Part shown: positions 1 to 6,956 of the stretch, piece after piece
Numbering within the stretch: position 1 is the first letter of the stretch
How the letters are laid out: each line of letters begins with the position of its first letter
Program-made: the position numbers and the translations under genes
NCBI GenBank assembly: GCA_003554685.1
Contig: PWHA01000263.1
Coordinates: forward strand, 1 to 9,284
Direction of reading: 5' to 3'
Source of the DNA: Halanaerobiaceae bacterium
GTDB taxonomy: Bacteria; Bacillota; Halanaerobiia; Halanaerobiales; Halarsenatibacteraceae
DNA: 9,284 nt
Notes under the pieces: model-generated
Told to the model about the DNA's origin: nothing
Databases searched by the model: none
What the model saw: only the letters and a program-made list of their open reading frames with translations

Positions 1-5
1 AGAAG

Positions 6-1085
6 ATGGATATTTCTACACTGGAAGATAAACTGGATGAGGTTGTGGAAAAATATAAAAAATTAAATAAAAAAATCAGTGATCCCGAGGTGATGAATGA
101 CAGTCAGAAGTATCAGAAACTGCTGCAGGAGCATGCCGGTCTGAAAAAGGTTGTGGAGAAATATGAGGAATACCGGGATCTTCAGCAGCAGATAGAAGAG
201 GCCCGGGAAATCCTTGAAATGGGGGAAGATGGAGAGCTGGCCGAGCTGGCTGAAGAAGAGATCCAGGAAGCCAGACCCCGGCTGGAAGAATTGCAGGAGG
301 AGCTTCCCAAACTATTAATTCCCAAAGATCCCGATGATAAAAAGAATGTTATTGTAGAGATCAGAGCCGGAGCTGGAGGAGACGAAGCGGCTCTTTTTGC
401 CAGGGATCTCTACCGGATGTATACCCGTTATTCGGAAAATCGAGGCTGGCAGGTTCAGACCATGTCCTCCAGTCCCAGCGAGGTTGGCGGATTTAAAGAA
501 ATAATTTTTAATGTAGAGGGTAAAAATGCCTTTCGCTATCTTAAATATGAGAGTGGAGTGCACCGGGTTCAGAGGGTACCGAGCACCGAATCAAGTGGTA
601 GAATCCATACCTCCACTGCTACTGTGGCTGTTCTGCCCGAGGCTGAAGAGGTGGAAATTGATATCGATTCCAACGATCTCCGGATTGATTTTTATCGTTC
701 CAGCGGTCCCGGTGGTCAGAGCGTTAATACCACGGACTCTGCTGTCCGCATCACCCATGAGCCAACCGGTCTGGTTGTCTCCTGCCAGGATGAAAAATCC
801 CAGCATAAGAATAAGGACAGGGCCATGAAGATTCTTCGGGCCCGTCTCAAGGAAAAGTTAGAGCAGGAGCAGCAGGAGGAGCGTTCCGAAGCCCGGAAAA
901 GCCAGGTTGGCAGTGGAGATCGCAGTGAAAAGATCCGCACCTATAATTTCCCCCAGGGCAGGGTCAGCGACCACCGCATTAATTTGACCGAGCATAAGCT
1001 GGAGCAGATTCTGGACGGGGAACTGGACTTAATGATCGAGCCCCTGATTTCTGAGGATCTGGAAAAGAGGCTGGAAAAACTTTAA
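6..1085 (+). CDS. prfA: Peptide chain release factor 1 (RF1)
   Basis: RF1 recognises UAA and UAG stop codons in the ribosomal A site and triggers hydrolysis of peptidyl-tRNA. The 359-residue protein is full length for the family. It has an N-terminal helical domain (about residues 1-100, rich in Glu and Lys), the conserved IRAGAGGDEA stretch at 119-128, the stop-codon-reading tripeptide in the form PST at 192-194 (inside RVPSTESSGRIHTS), and the catalytic GGQ at 236-238 within SSGPGGQSVNTT. The PxT form, not SPF, identifies RF1 and not RF2. The start is the ATG five bases from the window edge, so its ribosome binding site cannot be judged, but the N-terminus aligns with the usual family beginning. 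The gene for the enzyme that methylates Gln238 follows 21 bp downstream. Confidence 0.97.
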   Translation: MDISTLEDKLDEVVEKYKKLNKKISDPEVMNDSQKYQKLLQEHAGLKKVVEKYEEYRDLQQQIEEAREILEMGEDGELAELAEEEIQEARPRLEELQEELPKLLIPKDPDDKKNVIVEIRAGAGGDEAALFARDLYRMYTRYSENRGWQVQTMSSSPSEVGGFKEIIFNVEGKNAFRYLKYESGVHRVQRVPSTESSGRIHTSTATVAVLPEAEEVEIDIDSNDLRIDFYRSSGPGGQSVNTTDSAVRITHEPTGLVVSCQDEKSQHKNKDRAMKILRARLKEKLEQEQQEERSEARKSQVGSGDRSEKIRTYNFPQGRVSDHRINLTEHKLEQILDGELDLMIEPLISEDLEKRLEKL

Positions 1086-1106
1086 GCTCTGACAAAGGAG
1101 CAGACA

Positions 1107-2021
1107 ATGGGTGGAGCTCAGAAACGAACCATTAAAAATATTTTACAGCTCAGCAGTGAGTTTCTGGCAGAGCAGGGAGTAGAATCTCCCCGGCTGGATG
1201 CCGAAGTGCTGCTGGCTGATCTTTTAAATACCGAGCGGATTAAGCTTTATGTAAATTTTGACTATCCCTTAAATCAGCAGGAACTGGATGCCTATCGCCA
1301 GAGAATCCGGGAGCGGGCCCGGGGCAAGCCGGTTAGCTATTTAACGGGCCGCCGGGAGTTTATGTCACTGGAGCTGATAGTTGAGGAAGGAGTGCTGATT
1401 CCCCGGCCGGAGACCGAAGAACTTGTGGAAGTGGTCCTGGACTTTTGCCGCAGCCAGAACTGGGAGCAGCCCAAAATTGTCGATGTGGGTACCGGGAGCG
1501 GTGCCATTCTGGTCAGCCTGCTTCATTATCTTCCTGAAGCCCGGGGAGTTGGGATTGATATTAGCACCCTGGCCCTGGAGGTTGCCCGGAAAAATCTGGA
1601 GCGCTTTGAACTGAAGAACCGGGCTGGTCTGCTTGAGGGTGATCTGCTTAAACCTCTGCTGCCCGAAAAAGAGGGGCAGCTTGATCTGATTATTTCCAAT
1701 CCTCCCTATATCCCTGAAAGTGAAATATCCCGGCTTCCCCGGAATGTCAGACAGGAGCCCCGGGAGGCTCTGGCTGCCGGGGCTGATGGCCTGAAGATCT
1801 ACCGCAGGCTTATTCCCCAGGCCTGCCGGCTTTTGAGGCAGGGGGGGATGCTGGCCTTGGAAATCGGTCATGATCAAAGTCAGCGGGTGAAGGAGATTTT
1901 AAATCAAACTGATGGTTCGGATAGTTCGGACTGCTGGCAGGATATCAAGCTGAGACGTGATGGGGGAGGAAGAGAACGGATTATTCTGGCTCTGAAAGGC
2001 AGTGAAGACGATGGAGACTGA
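1107..2021 (+). CDS. prmC: Release factor glutamine methyltransferase PrmC (HemK)
   Basis: PrmC is an S-adenosylmethionine-dependent enzyme that N5-methylates the glutamine of the GGQ motif in release factors, raising termination efficiency. The 304-residue protein has the small N-terminal substrate-recognition domain (about 1-85, ending in PVSYLTGRREF), the IPRPETE motif at 98-104, the SAM-binding VDVGTGSGAI loop at 125-134, and the catalytic NPPY at 198-201 that holds the target amide. An AAAGGAG ribosome binding site at 1093-1099 lies 7 bases before the ATG. Its place directly after prfA, its substrate gene, is the classic arrangement. The last about 25 residues are polar and weakly conserved (Ser/Asp rich), and the gene end overlaps the next reading frame. 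Confidence 0.96.
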   Translation: MGGAQKRTIKNILQLSSEFLAEQGVESPRLDAEVLLADLLNTERIKLYVNFDYPLNQQELDAYRQRIRERARGKPVSYLTGRREFMSLELIVEEGVLIPRPETEELVEVVLDFCRSQNWEQPKIVDVGTGSGAILVSLLHYLPEARGVGIDISTLALEVARKNLERFELKNRAGLLEGDLLKPLLPEKEGQLDLIISNPPYIPESEISRLPRNVRQEPREALAAGADGLKIYRRLIPQACRLLRQGGMLALEIGHDQSQRVKEILNQTDGSDSSDCWQDIKLRRDGGGRERIILALKGSEDDGD

Positions 2022-3186
2022 AGTACTGCCGGTTGACAAAAATCTTAAAATGAAAGAGCTTATAAAGCATCCTGCCATCACCAGAGCTGCCCGGCTTTTA
2101 AAAAGGGGAGAGGTGGTGGCCTTTCCCACCGAGACAGTTTACGGTCTCGGTGGAGATGCGCTCAATCCCGTAGCAGTTAAAAAAATCTTTGCAGCCAAGG
2201 GACGTCCAGCTGATAATCCATTAATTGTTCATCTGGGCCGGACTTCCGATTTGAAACGGGTTATCGCCGGCAGTCTGGATAATGCCAGCCAGGAATTAAT
2301 TAATTGTTTCTGGCCCGGGCCTTTGACAATTATTTTTCAGCGCAGCTCTGAAGTGCCCGACATCACCACTTCAGGCCTTAAAACCGTTGCTGTTCGTATG
2401 CCCTCGCATCCTGTCACCCGGGCGATTATCCGTCGTTCCGATCTGGTACTGGCTGCCCCCAGCGCCAATTCTTCCGGTCTGCCCAGCCCCACCCAGGCTG
2501 AGCATGTTTTGCTGGACCTGGAGGGTAAAATTCCCCTGATCATAGATGCCGGAGAATCTCCTATCGGCCTGGAGTCTACTGTGATTGATCTCACCGGCGA
2601 GAAACCTGCAATTTTGCGGCCGGGCCGGATAACCTGCAGAGAACTGGAAAAGGTTTTGGGCTGTAAGGTGATCCGAAATTTTAAAAAGTATGAAGATAAT
2701 AGCGGCAATGAAAGGGTCAGGCAGAAGTCCGGAGTTTCAGAAACTGATATAACCGAAAACGAAGGCCGACCCCGTTCACCGGGGATGAAGTACCGGCATT
2801 ATGCCCCGAAGACGACCACCACTCTTTTGGATAAAGGAACCCCTGAAGATATAATTAACTATCTTAGAGAGCTGGACTGCTCCTGGGCTCTGCTGGTTAC
2901 CCAGGAAACTGCTGAATCTCTCAGAAATCTTCAGCAGCAGGAGAGATATGAGGCTGCTTTGTCAGTTTCCGAGAAAAAATTCTTAATCAAAGATATGGGT
3001 CCCCGGACAAATATTAAACTGATTGCCCGTCGGTTATTTTCTTTATTAAGGGAGTTGGATCAGCAGTATTTCGATGAGATTTTTGTGGAATCTGTACCGG
3101 CAGTTGGAGTGGGAGAGGCTGTCATGAACAGGCTGGTCAAGGCTGCCAGTCGTCGGATTGATCTTTCCCGCAGGGAACTAGGCTGA
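2011..3186 (+). CDS. ywlC: Threonylcarbamoyl-AMP synthase, Sua5 type (TsaC/YwlC)
   Basis: This enzyme makes threonylcarbamoyl-AMP from threonine, bicarbonate and ATP, the first step of t6A37 formation in ANN-decoding tRNAs. From the ATG at 2011 it is 391 residues, the long Sua5 form. The YrdC-like catalytic domain (about 20-215) shows FPTETVYGLG at 38-47, KGRPADNPL at 63-71 and a PSANSSG motif near 150. The linker carries SPGMKYRHYAPK at 256-267, followed by a C-terminal Sua5 domain (about 268-385) with VGVGEAVMNRLVKAAS near the end. The stretch before the linker motif (about 225-250) is polar and looks poorly conserved. The start is uncertain: GTG at 2002 and ATG at 2050 are in frame, and no strong ribosome binding site decides. 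ATG 2011 gives an 11-base overlap with prmC, implying translational coupling. spoIIR, which lies between these two genes in B. subtilis, is absent. Confidence 0.93.
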   Translation: METEVLPVDKNLKMKELIKHPAITRAARLLKRGEVVAFPTETVYGLGGDALNPVAVKKIFAAKGRPADNPLIVHLGRTSDLKRVIAGSLDNASQELINCFWPGPLTIIFQRSSEVPDITTSGLKTVAVRMPSHPVTRAIIRRSDLVLAAPSANSSGLPSPTQAEHVLLDLEGKIPLIIDAGESPIGLESTVIDLTGEKPAILRPGRITCRELEKVLGCKVIRNFKKYEDNSGNERVRQKSGVSETDITENEGRPRSPGMKYRHYAPKTTTTLLDKGTPEDIINYLRELDCSWALLVTQETAESLRNLQQQERYEAALSVSEKKFLIKDMGPRTNIKLIARRLFSLLRELDQQYFDEIFVESVPAVGVGEAVMNRLVKAASRRIDLSRRELG

Positions 3187-3201
3187 GGAGGTTGGAGGAA
3201 T

Positions 3202-4155
3202 TTGAAAAAAATTGTGCTGGTCTGCACAGGCAATACCTGCCGCAGCCCCCTGGCTGGGGTTCTGCTGCAAGATCTTCTGCCGGAAGAAAAAGAATATCTG
3301 ATCGAATCGGCCGGGATTTCAGCTTTTCCCGGCCAGAGAGCAGCTGAAATGGCCCACCGGGCAGCCCGGGAAAGAGGGCTGGATTTGAGTACTCATCAAA
3401 GTCAGCAGCTCTCAGATGAAATGGTCAGAGAAGCTGATCTGATTTTGACGATGACCGTCAGTCAGGCCCGGCGCCTGCGGCTTTCTCACCGGGAAGAATC
3501 CGGGATTATCTATACCCTGGGCGAGTTTATCGGAAGAACTGAAATTGTAGAGGATCCCGTCGGGGAAGACTTAGAAGTTTATCGTCAGACCAGAGATCAG
3601 TTGGAAAAGTTGTTGAAAGCGGCTGTCGAGAGAATTCCTGAATTTTTTTCTCAGGCAGGAGATTACTCAGACAGCAAGAATTATAATAAAAGGAGGTTCA
3701 GGATGAAACTAGCAATTGGTAGTGACCACGCTGGTTTTCCTTTAAAGGAAAATTTAAAAGACTGGCTTAAAGAGGAGTCCGTGCATGAAGTTATTGATTT
3801 TGGTGCCAGCGGTCAGGACTCTGTGGATTATCCTGATTACGCCCGTAAGGTGTCCCGGGCTGTAGCTTCTCAGGAGGCTGAACTGGGAATTTTAATCTGC
3901 GGCACTGGAATCGGGATGTCGATGGCAGCCAATAAGGTAAAGGGTATCAGGGCAGCCCGCTGTCAGGACTGTTATTCTGCCAGAATGGCTCGTAGCCATA
4001 ATAATGCCAATATCCTGACATTGGGAGACCGGGTGCTAGGTACCGGACTGGCTCGGGAGATAGTTTCTGTTTTTCTGGAAGAAGATTTTGCCGGGGAGCG
4101 CCATCAGAGCCGGGTTGATAAAATAATGCAGCTGGAAAAGGAGATGAAGGACTGA
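3202..4155 (+). CDS. Fused protein-arginine phosphatase (YwlE-like) and ribose-5-phosphate isomerase B
   Basis: One uninterrupted 317-codon frame encodes two enzymes that are normally separate. Residues 1-150 are a low-molecular-weight phosphatase: the P-loop CTGNTCRS has nucleophile Cys8 and Arg14, and the general acid is Asp118 in EDPVGED. The Thr in GNT (residue 12), where tyrosine phosphatases usually have Ile, is the residue known to favour phosphoarginine in B. subtilis YwlE. Residues 168-317 are a complete RpiB. The joining segment 154-167 is mostly translated ribosome-binding-site sequence and not a designed linker. The start is TTG 3202, preceded by GGAGG at 3194-3198 and GAGGAGG at 3185-3191. 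Whether the cell makes the fusion, two proteins, or both is open: there is an internal RpiB start, and tandem stops in another frame at 3684-3689. Confidence 0.85.
   Translation: MKKIVLVCTGNTCRSPLAGVLLQDLLPEEKEYLIESAGISAFPGQRAAEMAHRAARERGLDLSTHQSQQLSDEMVREADLILTMTVSQARRLRLSHREESGIIYTLGEFIGRTEIVEDPVGEDLEVYRQTRDQLEKLLKAAVERIPEFFSQAGDYSDSKNYNKRRFRMKLAIGSDHAGFPLKENLKDWLKEESVHEVIDFGASGQDSVDYPDYARKVSRAVASQEAELGILICGTGIGMSMAANKVKGIRAARCQDCYSARMARSHNNANILTLGDRVLGTGLAREIVSVFLEEDFAGERHQSRVDKIMQLEKEMKD
3688..3702 (+). promoter_or_regulatory. Strong internal ribosome binding site for RpiB
   Basis: AAAAGGAGGT (3688-3697) and a 5-base spacer precede ATG 3703. It is read as codons for Asn-Lys-Arg-Arg-Phe-Arg in the fused frame. 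It supports independent initiation of RpiB even though no stop codon separates it from the phosphatase. Confidence 0.7.
3703..4155 (+). CDS. rpiB: Ribose-5-phosphate isomerase B (internal start inside the fused frame)
   Basis: RpiB interconverts ribose 5-phosphate and ribulose 5-phosphate in the pentose phosphate pathway; some relatives act on other sugar phosphates. From the ATG at 3703 the product is 150 residues, the normal length for a free-standing RpiB, with IGSDHAGF at its N-terminus, the catalytic-Cys region ICGTGIGMSMAANK and the RSHNNANILTLGDR motif. The strongest reason to call this start is AAAAGGAGGT at 3688-3697, which lies 5 bases ahead of the ATG and is one of the best ribosome binding sites in the window. 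The frame is the same as the upstream phosphatase, so this entry is an alternative or additional product of the same stretch. The gene next to it, upp, overlaps its stop by one base. Confidence 0.7.
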   Translation: MKLAIGSDHAGFPLKENLKDWLKEESVHEVIDFGASGQDSVDYPDYARKVSRAVASQEAELGILICGTGIGMSMAANKVKGIRAARCQDCYSARMARSHNNANILTLGDRVLGTGLAREIVSVFLEEDFAGERHQSRVDKIMQLEKEMKD

Positions 4156-4784
4156 TGAGTGAAGTTCATATAATTGACCATCCCCTGATACAGCATAAAT
4201 TAACACTTTTGAGGATGGAGGAAACCGGACCTAAAGAATTCCGGGAACTAACCGATGAAGTTTCAACTCTGCTGGCCTATGAGGTCACCCGGGAACTTCC
4301 GGTTCAGGAAGTGGAAATAGAAACTCCGCTGCAGAAAACCACAGCCCAGGTGATGTCTGGAAAAAAACTGGCCGTTATTCCCATTTTGCGGGCAGGACTG
4401 GGAATGCTGGACGGCATACTGAAATTAATTCCCACAGCCCGGGTGGGACATATTGGACTTTACCGGGATCCCGAAACCTTAAAACCGGTGGAATATTACT
4501 GTAAGCTGCCTCCTGATGTTAATGAACGAGAACTTATTGTGGTTGATCCCATGCTGGCCACCGGTGGCTCGGCAGCAGCAGCGCTGGATTTTATTAAGGA
4601 GCGAAACCCGATGAACATAAGATTTATGTGTCTGGTAGCTGCTCCTGAAGGTATAGATAAACTTCAGCAGGAACATCCGGATGTTGATATTTATACAGCT
4701 GCCGTTGATGACAGGTTAAACGAAAAAGCTTATATTCTGCCCGGTCTGGGGGATGCCGGAGATAGACTTTATGGGACCAGATGA
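4155..4784 (+). CDS. upp: Uracil phosphoribosyltransferase
   Basis: This cytosolic salvage enzyme converts uracil and PRPP to UMP. The 209-residue protein is the usual length. It has the N-terminal VHIIDHPLIQHKLTLLR signature (4-20), the PILRAGLGM segment (76-84), the PRPP-binding loop VVDPMLATGGSA (129-140) and the uracil-binding C-terminal stretch YILPGLGDAGDRLYGT (193-208). The start ATG overlaps the preceding TGA by one base (TGATG at 4153-4157), so translation is probably coupled to rpiB. AAGGAG-like bases lie near 4138-4143. In B. subtilis glyA and ywlG sit just before upp; here they are missing and rpiB abuts upp directly. The next gene begins 136 bp later, so a transcript end or new promoter may lie there. 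Confidence 0.97.
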   Translation: MSEVHIIDHPLIQHKLTLLRMEETGPKEFRELTDEVSTLLAYEVTRELPVQEVEIETPLQKTTAQVMSGKKLAVIPILRAGLGMLDGILKLIPTARVGHIGLYRDPETLKPVEYYCKLPPDVNERELIVVDPMLATGGSAAAALDFIKERNPMNIRFMCLVAAPEGIDKLQQEHPDVDIYTAAVDDRLNEKAYILPGLGDAGDRLYGTR

Positions 4785-4920
4785 TAAACTCAGGATTCAG
4801 GGTATTTTAAGTTTATAAAAACATGTTTATCAAAATCTTTAACAAAATTAACAACAAGTTAGCGATCTTTGAAGGAAAATTGTGGCAGCATAAAAGCTGC
4901 GCAAATAAGGGGTTTATGCC
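4785..4920 (+). promoter_or_regulatory. Leader of tagO with a candidate hairpin around the ribosome binding site
   Basis: This 136 bp AT-rich gap holds no gene. GCATAAA at 4888-4894 is exactly complementary to TTTATGC at 4913-4919, and the ribosome binding site AAGGGG (4907-4912) would be in the loop. GCAGC 4885-4889 with GCTGC 4896-4900 forms a competing small hairpin. Further upstream AAACATGTTT (4819-4828) is a palindrome, and GATAAAC (4783-4789) pairs with GTTTATC (4825-4831). I see no convincing sigma-A promoter or U-tailed terminator. Confidence 0.3.
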
Positions 4921-5994
4921 ATGTCAGCTAAAATGCAGGTCTTTTTACTGGCTTTAATAATTACATATCTGACCACACCTTTAATACGGAAAATTTCTCT
5001 TAAAATAGAGGCTGTGGATAGACCTGGCCGGAGAAAGATTAATCTCAGGGCTGTGCCCAATCTTGGTGGGATAGCTATTTATCTGGGTTTTCTGCTGGCT
5101 GTATTCAGCAGGATGGGTTCACGGCCGGGGCGGGATCTGGGAAGCATTTTAATTGGAGCTACTCTGCTAATGCTCCTGGGAGTGCTGGATGATCTTTATG
5201 GCTTGCGCCCGCTGATCAAATTGCTAGGTCAGATTTTAGCTGCTATAATTTTAGTTGGCTCTGGAGTAAGCATTCAGTTCATCAGCCATCCTCTTCAGGA
5301 AGGCATGATTTATCTCGGCATTTTAGGACCTCCTCTAACGGTATTCTGGGTGGTTGGTTTAACCAATACAGTAAATTTGATTGATGGTCTGGATGGTCTG
5401 GCAGCCGGGGTTTCTTTGATTGCTTCCCTGACACTGCTGGCTGTCAGTTTGCAGCAGGGACAGCTTTTTACAGCTTTCATCATAGCAGCTCTGGCCGGGA
5501 GCTGTCTGGGTTTTCTGCCCCACAATTTTTACCCGGCCAATATATTCATGGGTGATAGCGGAGCTCTGGTAATTGGTTACATACTGGCTGCTGTTTCGGT
5601 GGTTGGCGCTTTAAAGGGAGCTGCTGCTATGACCCTCTTTGTCCCCATTCTGGCCCTGGGAATACCTATTTTCGATACAACCTATGCAATTCTTCGACGA
5701 TTCTATTATGGCCGCCCCATTGGCAGAGCCGATCATGGTCATCTCCATCATCGTCTGCTGGCTCTGGGCTGGAATCAGCGCCAGTCTGTTCTAATAGTTT
5801 ATGGGATGAGTATTTTTCTGGGGGCAGTGGCCTATCTGGTCAGCCGTCTTAATTCCCAGAATGGCACCCTGCTGGTAATGCTTACTGGAGCATTTCTGCT
5901 ATACAGCTGCTGGCGAATTGGAATATTTTCGGTGGATCTGCCCCGGGAGGGAAGTTCTTTGCACTCGGAAAATCGCCAGAAGCAGAATGTATAG
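4921..5994 (+). CDS. tagO: Undecaprenyl-phosphate N-acetylglucosaminyl 1-phosphate transferase (TagO/WecA type)
   Basis: The enzyme transfers a sugar 1-phosphate, usually GlcNAc-1-P, from UDP-GlcNAc to undecaprenyl phosphate at the inner face of the membrane. This starts teichoic acid, teichuronic acid or other surface-glycan synthesis. The 357-residue protein is polytopic, with about ten or eleven hydrophobic segments from residue 5 to 330. Family motifs are visible: RKINLRAVPNLGG at 38-50, the Mg-binding Asp pair LDDLYGL at 89-95, NLIDGLDGLAAG at 152-163, NIFMGDSG at 207-214 and the HGHLHHRL cluster at 272-279, which marks the WecA/TagO branch and not MraY. The hydrophilic tail after about 333 is not conserved. 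Start ATG 4921 has AAGGGG 8 bases upstream; ATG 4916 is out of frame. The sugar specificity cannot be told from the sequence. Placement between upp and the atp genes differs from B. subtilis. Confidence 0.92.
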   Translation: MSAKMQVFLLALIITYLTTPLIRKISLKIEAVDRPGRRKINLRAVPNLGGIAIYLGFLLAVFSRMGSRPGRDLGSILIGATLLMLLGVLDDLYGLRPLIKLLGQILAAIILVGSGVSIQFISHPLQEGMIYLGILGPPLTVFWVVGLTNTVNLIDGLDGLAAGVSLIASLTLLAVSLQQGQLFTAFIIAALAGSCLGFLPHNFYPANIFMGDSGALVIGYILAAVSVVGALKGAAAMTLFVPILALGIPIFDTTYAILRRFYYGRPIGRADHGHLHHRLLALGWNQRQSVLIVYGMSIFLGAVAYLVSRLNSQNGTLLVMLTGAFLLYSCWRIGIFSVDLPREGSSLHSENRQKQNV

Positions 5995-6217
5995 CATCAT
6001 GATAATCATGATTATATAGAGTTTTGTAACAGGCTTAAATTTTGATGATTTCGGGGAAGAGGCTGATTCAGTAAGAATATTTTGATTTTAATTTTGGTGC
6101 AGGAATTTTAAAACTGGCCTCGAAGCATATATATTAGCTGAATCAGACCGGATTACTTTGATTTCTTCTCTGGCTAACAGGGAAAAATTAATATGCTTTC
6201 AAGAAGGTGCAGTAGCA
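5995..6217 (+). promoter_or_regulatory. Probable leader/promoter region of the atp operon
   Basis: This 223 bp gap without a gene begins with a perfect 14 bp palindrome, ATAATCATGATTAT at 6002-6015. CTGATTCAG (6063-6071) is exactly complementary to CTGAATCAG (6138-6146), which could form a 9 bp stem closing a 66-base loop. TATATT at 6130-6135 resembles a -10 box, but no good -35 lies at the right distance, so no promoter is assigned. An operon start here is inferred from the gap size and the functional change from tagO to atpZ. Confidence 0.35.
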
Positions 6218-6442
6218 ATGGAGCAGAAGGAGGGGCGTAAGATACTTCAGGCAGTAAGCCTGGTTACCTATCTGGGATTGCTGATGGTTGTCTCGATTGG
6301 AATTGGCTATTTTCTGGGTTCTAAACTCGATGAATTGCTGACAACCGAACCTGTTTTTATGATAGCCGGGCTTCTGATTGGCGTAGCTGCCGGCTTTTAT
6401 TCTGTTTATCAGGTTATCAAAGGGGCGTTTGGTGATGACTGA
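6218..6442 (+). CDS. atpZ: AtpZ/AtpI-family small membrane protein of the ATP synthase operon
   Basis: This 74-residue protein has a short charged N-terminus (MEQKEGRK) and two membrane helices at about 11-33 and 46-67. The second has the Gly-rich IAGLLIGVAAGFYSVYQVIK pattern typical of the AtpZ family, which is found at the head of atp operons in Bacillota. Relatives have been linked to Mg2+ supply and to ATP synthase assembly; the exact role here is inferred. An in-frame TTG at 6158 would add 20 residues but has no ribosome binding site. ATG 6218 has AGAAGGTG at 6202-6209, 8 bases upstream, and gives the normal family length. The end overlaps the start of atpI by 8 bases. Confidence 0.85.
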   Translation: MEQKEGRKILQAVSLVTYLGLLMVVSIGIGYFLGSKLDELLTTEPVFMIAGLLIGVAAGFYSVYQVIKGAFGDD

Positions 6443-6941
6443 TATTTTTATTGAACAGCCGGAAAAGGTTGTTAAAATTTTATCAAAAAGAACTGCCCTG
6501 CTGGGATCTTTTCTAATACTGTCAGCCCTTATTCAGGGAGAAATTGCCGGAGCCCTGGGAGTTATCTTTGGCCTGATGATGAGCCTGCTGCTATTCAGGC
6601 TGAAACTGGTGAACAGCCGCCGAGCTCTGGAGATGAATCGGGCTGGCGCCGAAAAATTCATTCGGAATCGCACCTTGATTAATCTGGCAATTTATTTTGT
6701 GGTGCTGGCAGTTGCCATGCGAAATCCCGGATTGAGTTTTCCCGGGGTGGTGCTGGGTCTGTTGCTGCTGAAATTTATTATAATAGGTTCAGCCGTGGCC
6801 CGAATTCTAAAGGATTATCTTCAGAACAAAAAGTTGAGCTATCAGGAATACAGCTCTGAAAGCTATCTTCAAAATCCTGGAGATGACTTTTCCCTTGATA
6901 AAGCATACGATAGCAAAACTGATAAAATTGAGAGAATATAA
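6435..6941 (+). CDS. atpI: ATP synthase subunit I (AtpI)
   Basis: This 168-residue membrane protein has four hydrophobic segments (about 20-35, 38-57, 81-95 and 101-122) and a polar C-terminal tail of about 45 residues, matching the ATP synthase I family. In Na+-type ATP synthases AtpI helps assemble the c-subunit ring; it is not part of the finished enzyme. Position between atpZ and atpB is the standard one. AAAGGGG at 6419-6425 serves as ribosome binding site. ATG 6435 is chosen; GTG 6432 and TTG 6429 are in-frame alternatives. The Ser/Asp/Tyr-rich tail (about 130-168) looks unconserved. The protein is poorly conserved as a family, so the call rests on topology and context. Confidence 0.85.
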   Translation: MTDIFIEQPEKVVKILSKRTALLGSFLILSALIQGEIAGALGVIFGLMMSLLLFRLKLVNSRRALEMNRAGAEKFIRNRTLINLAIYFVVLAVAMRNPGLSFPGVVLGLLLLKFIIIGSAVARILKDYLQNKKLSYQEYSSESYLQNPGDDFSLDKAYDSKTDKIERI

Positions 6942-6951
6942 CCGGTTATAT
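6936..6951. repeat. 16 bp perfect palindrome overlapping the atpI stop codon
   Basis: ATATAACCGGTTATAT is a perfect palindrome whose core AACCGGTT recurs twice downstream of atpB. It includes the TAA stop of atpI (6939-6941). It could be a protein-binding site or a short RNA stem without a loop. Confidence 0.6.
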
Positions 6952-6956
6952 CCGGA

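Noticed and set aside
1365..1877. A 170-codon open frame on the minus strand inside prmC
   Set aside because: It is the antisense shadow of a well-supported conserved gene. It shows no recognisable domain and is rich in Pro, Gln and Leu from reversed codons.
6158..6217. A 20-residue N-terminal extension of AtpZ starting at TTG 6158
   Set aside because: There is no ribosome binding site before the TTG, and the extension is unlike the family. ATG 6218 has a good ribosome binding site and gives the usual length.
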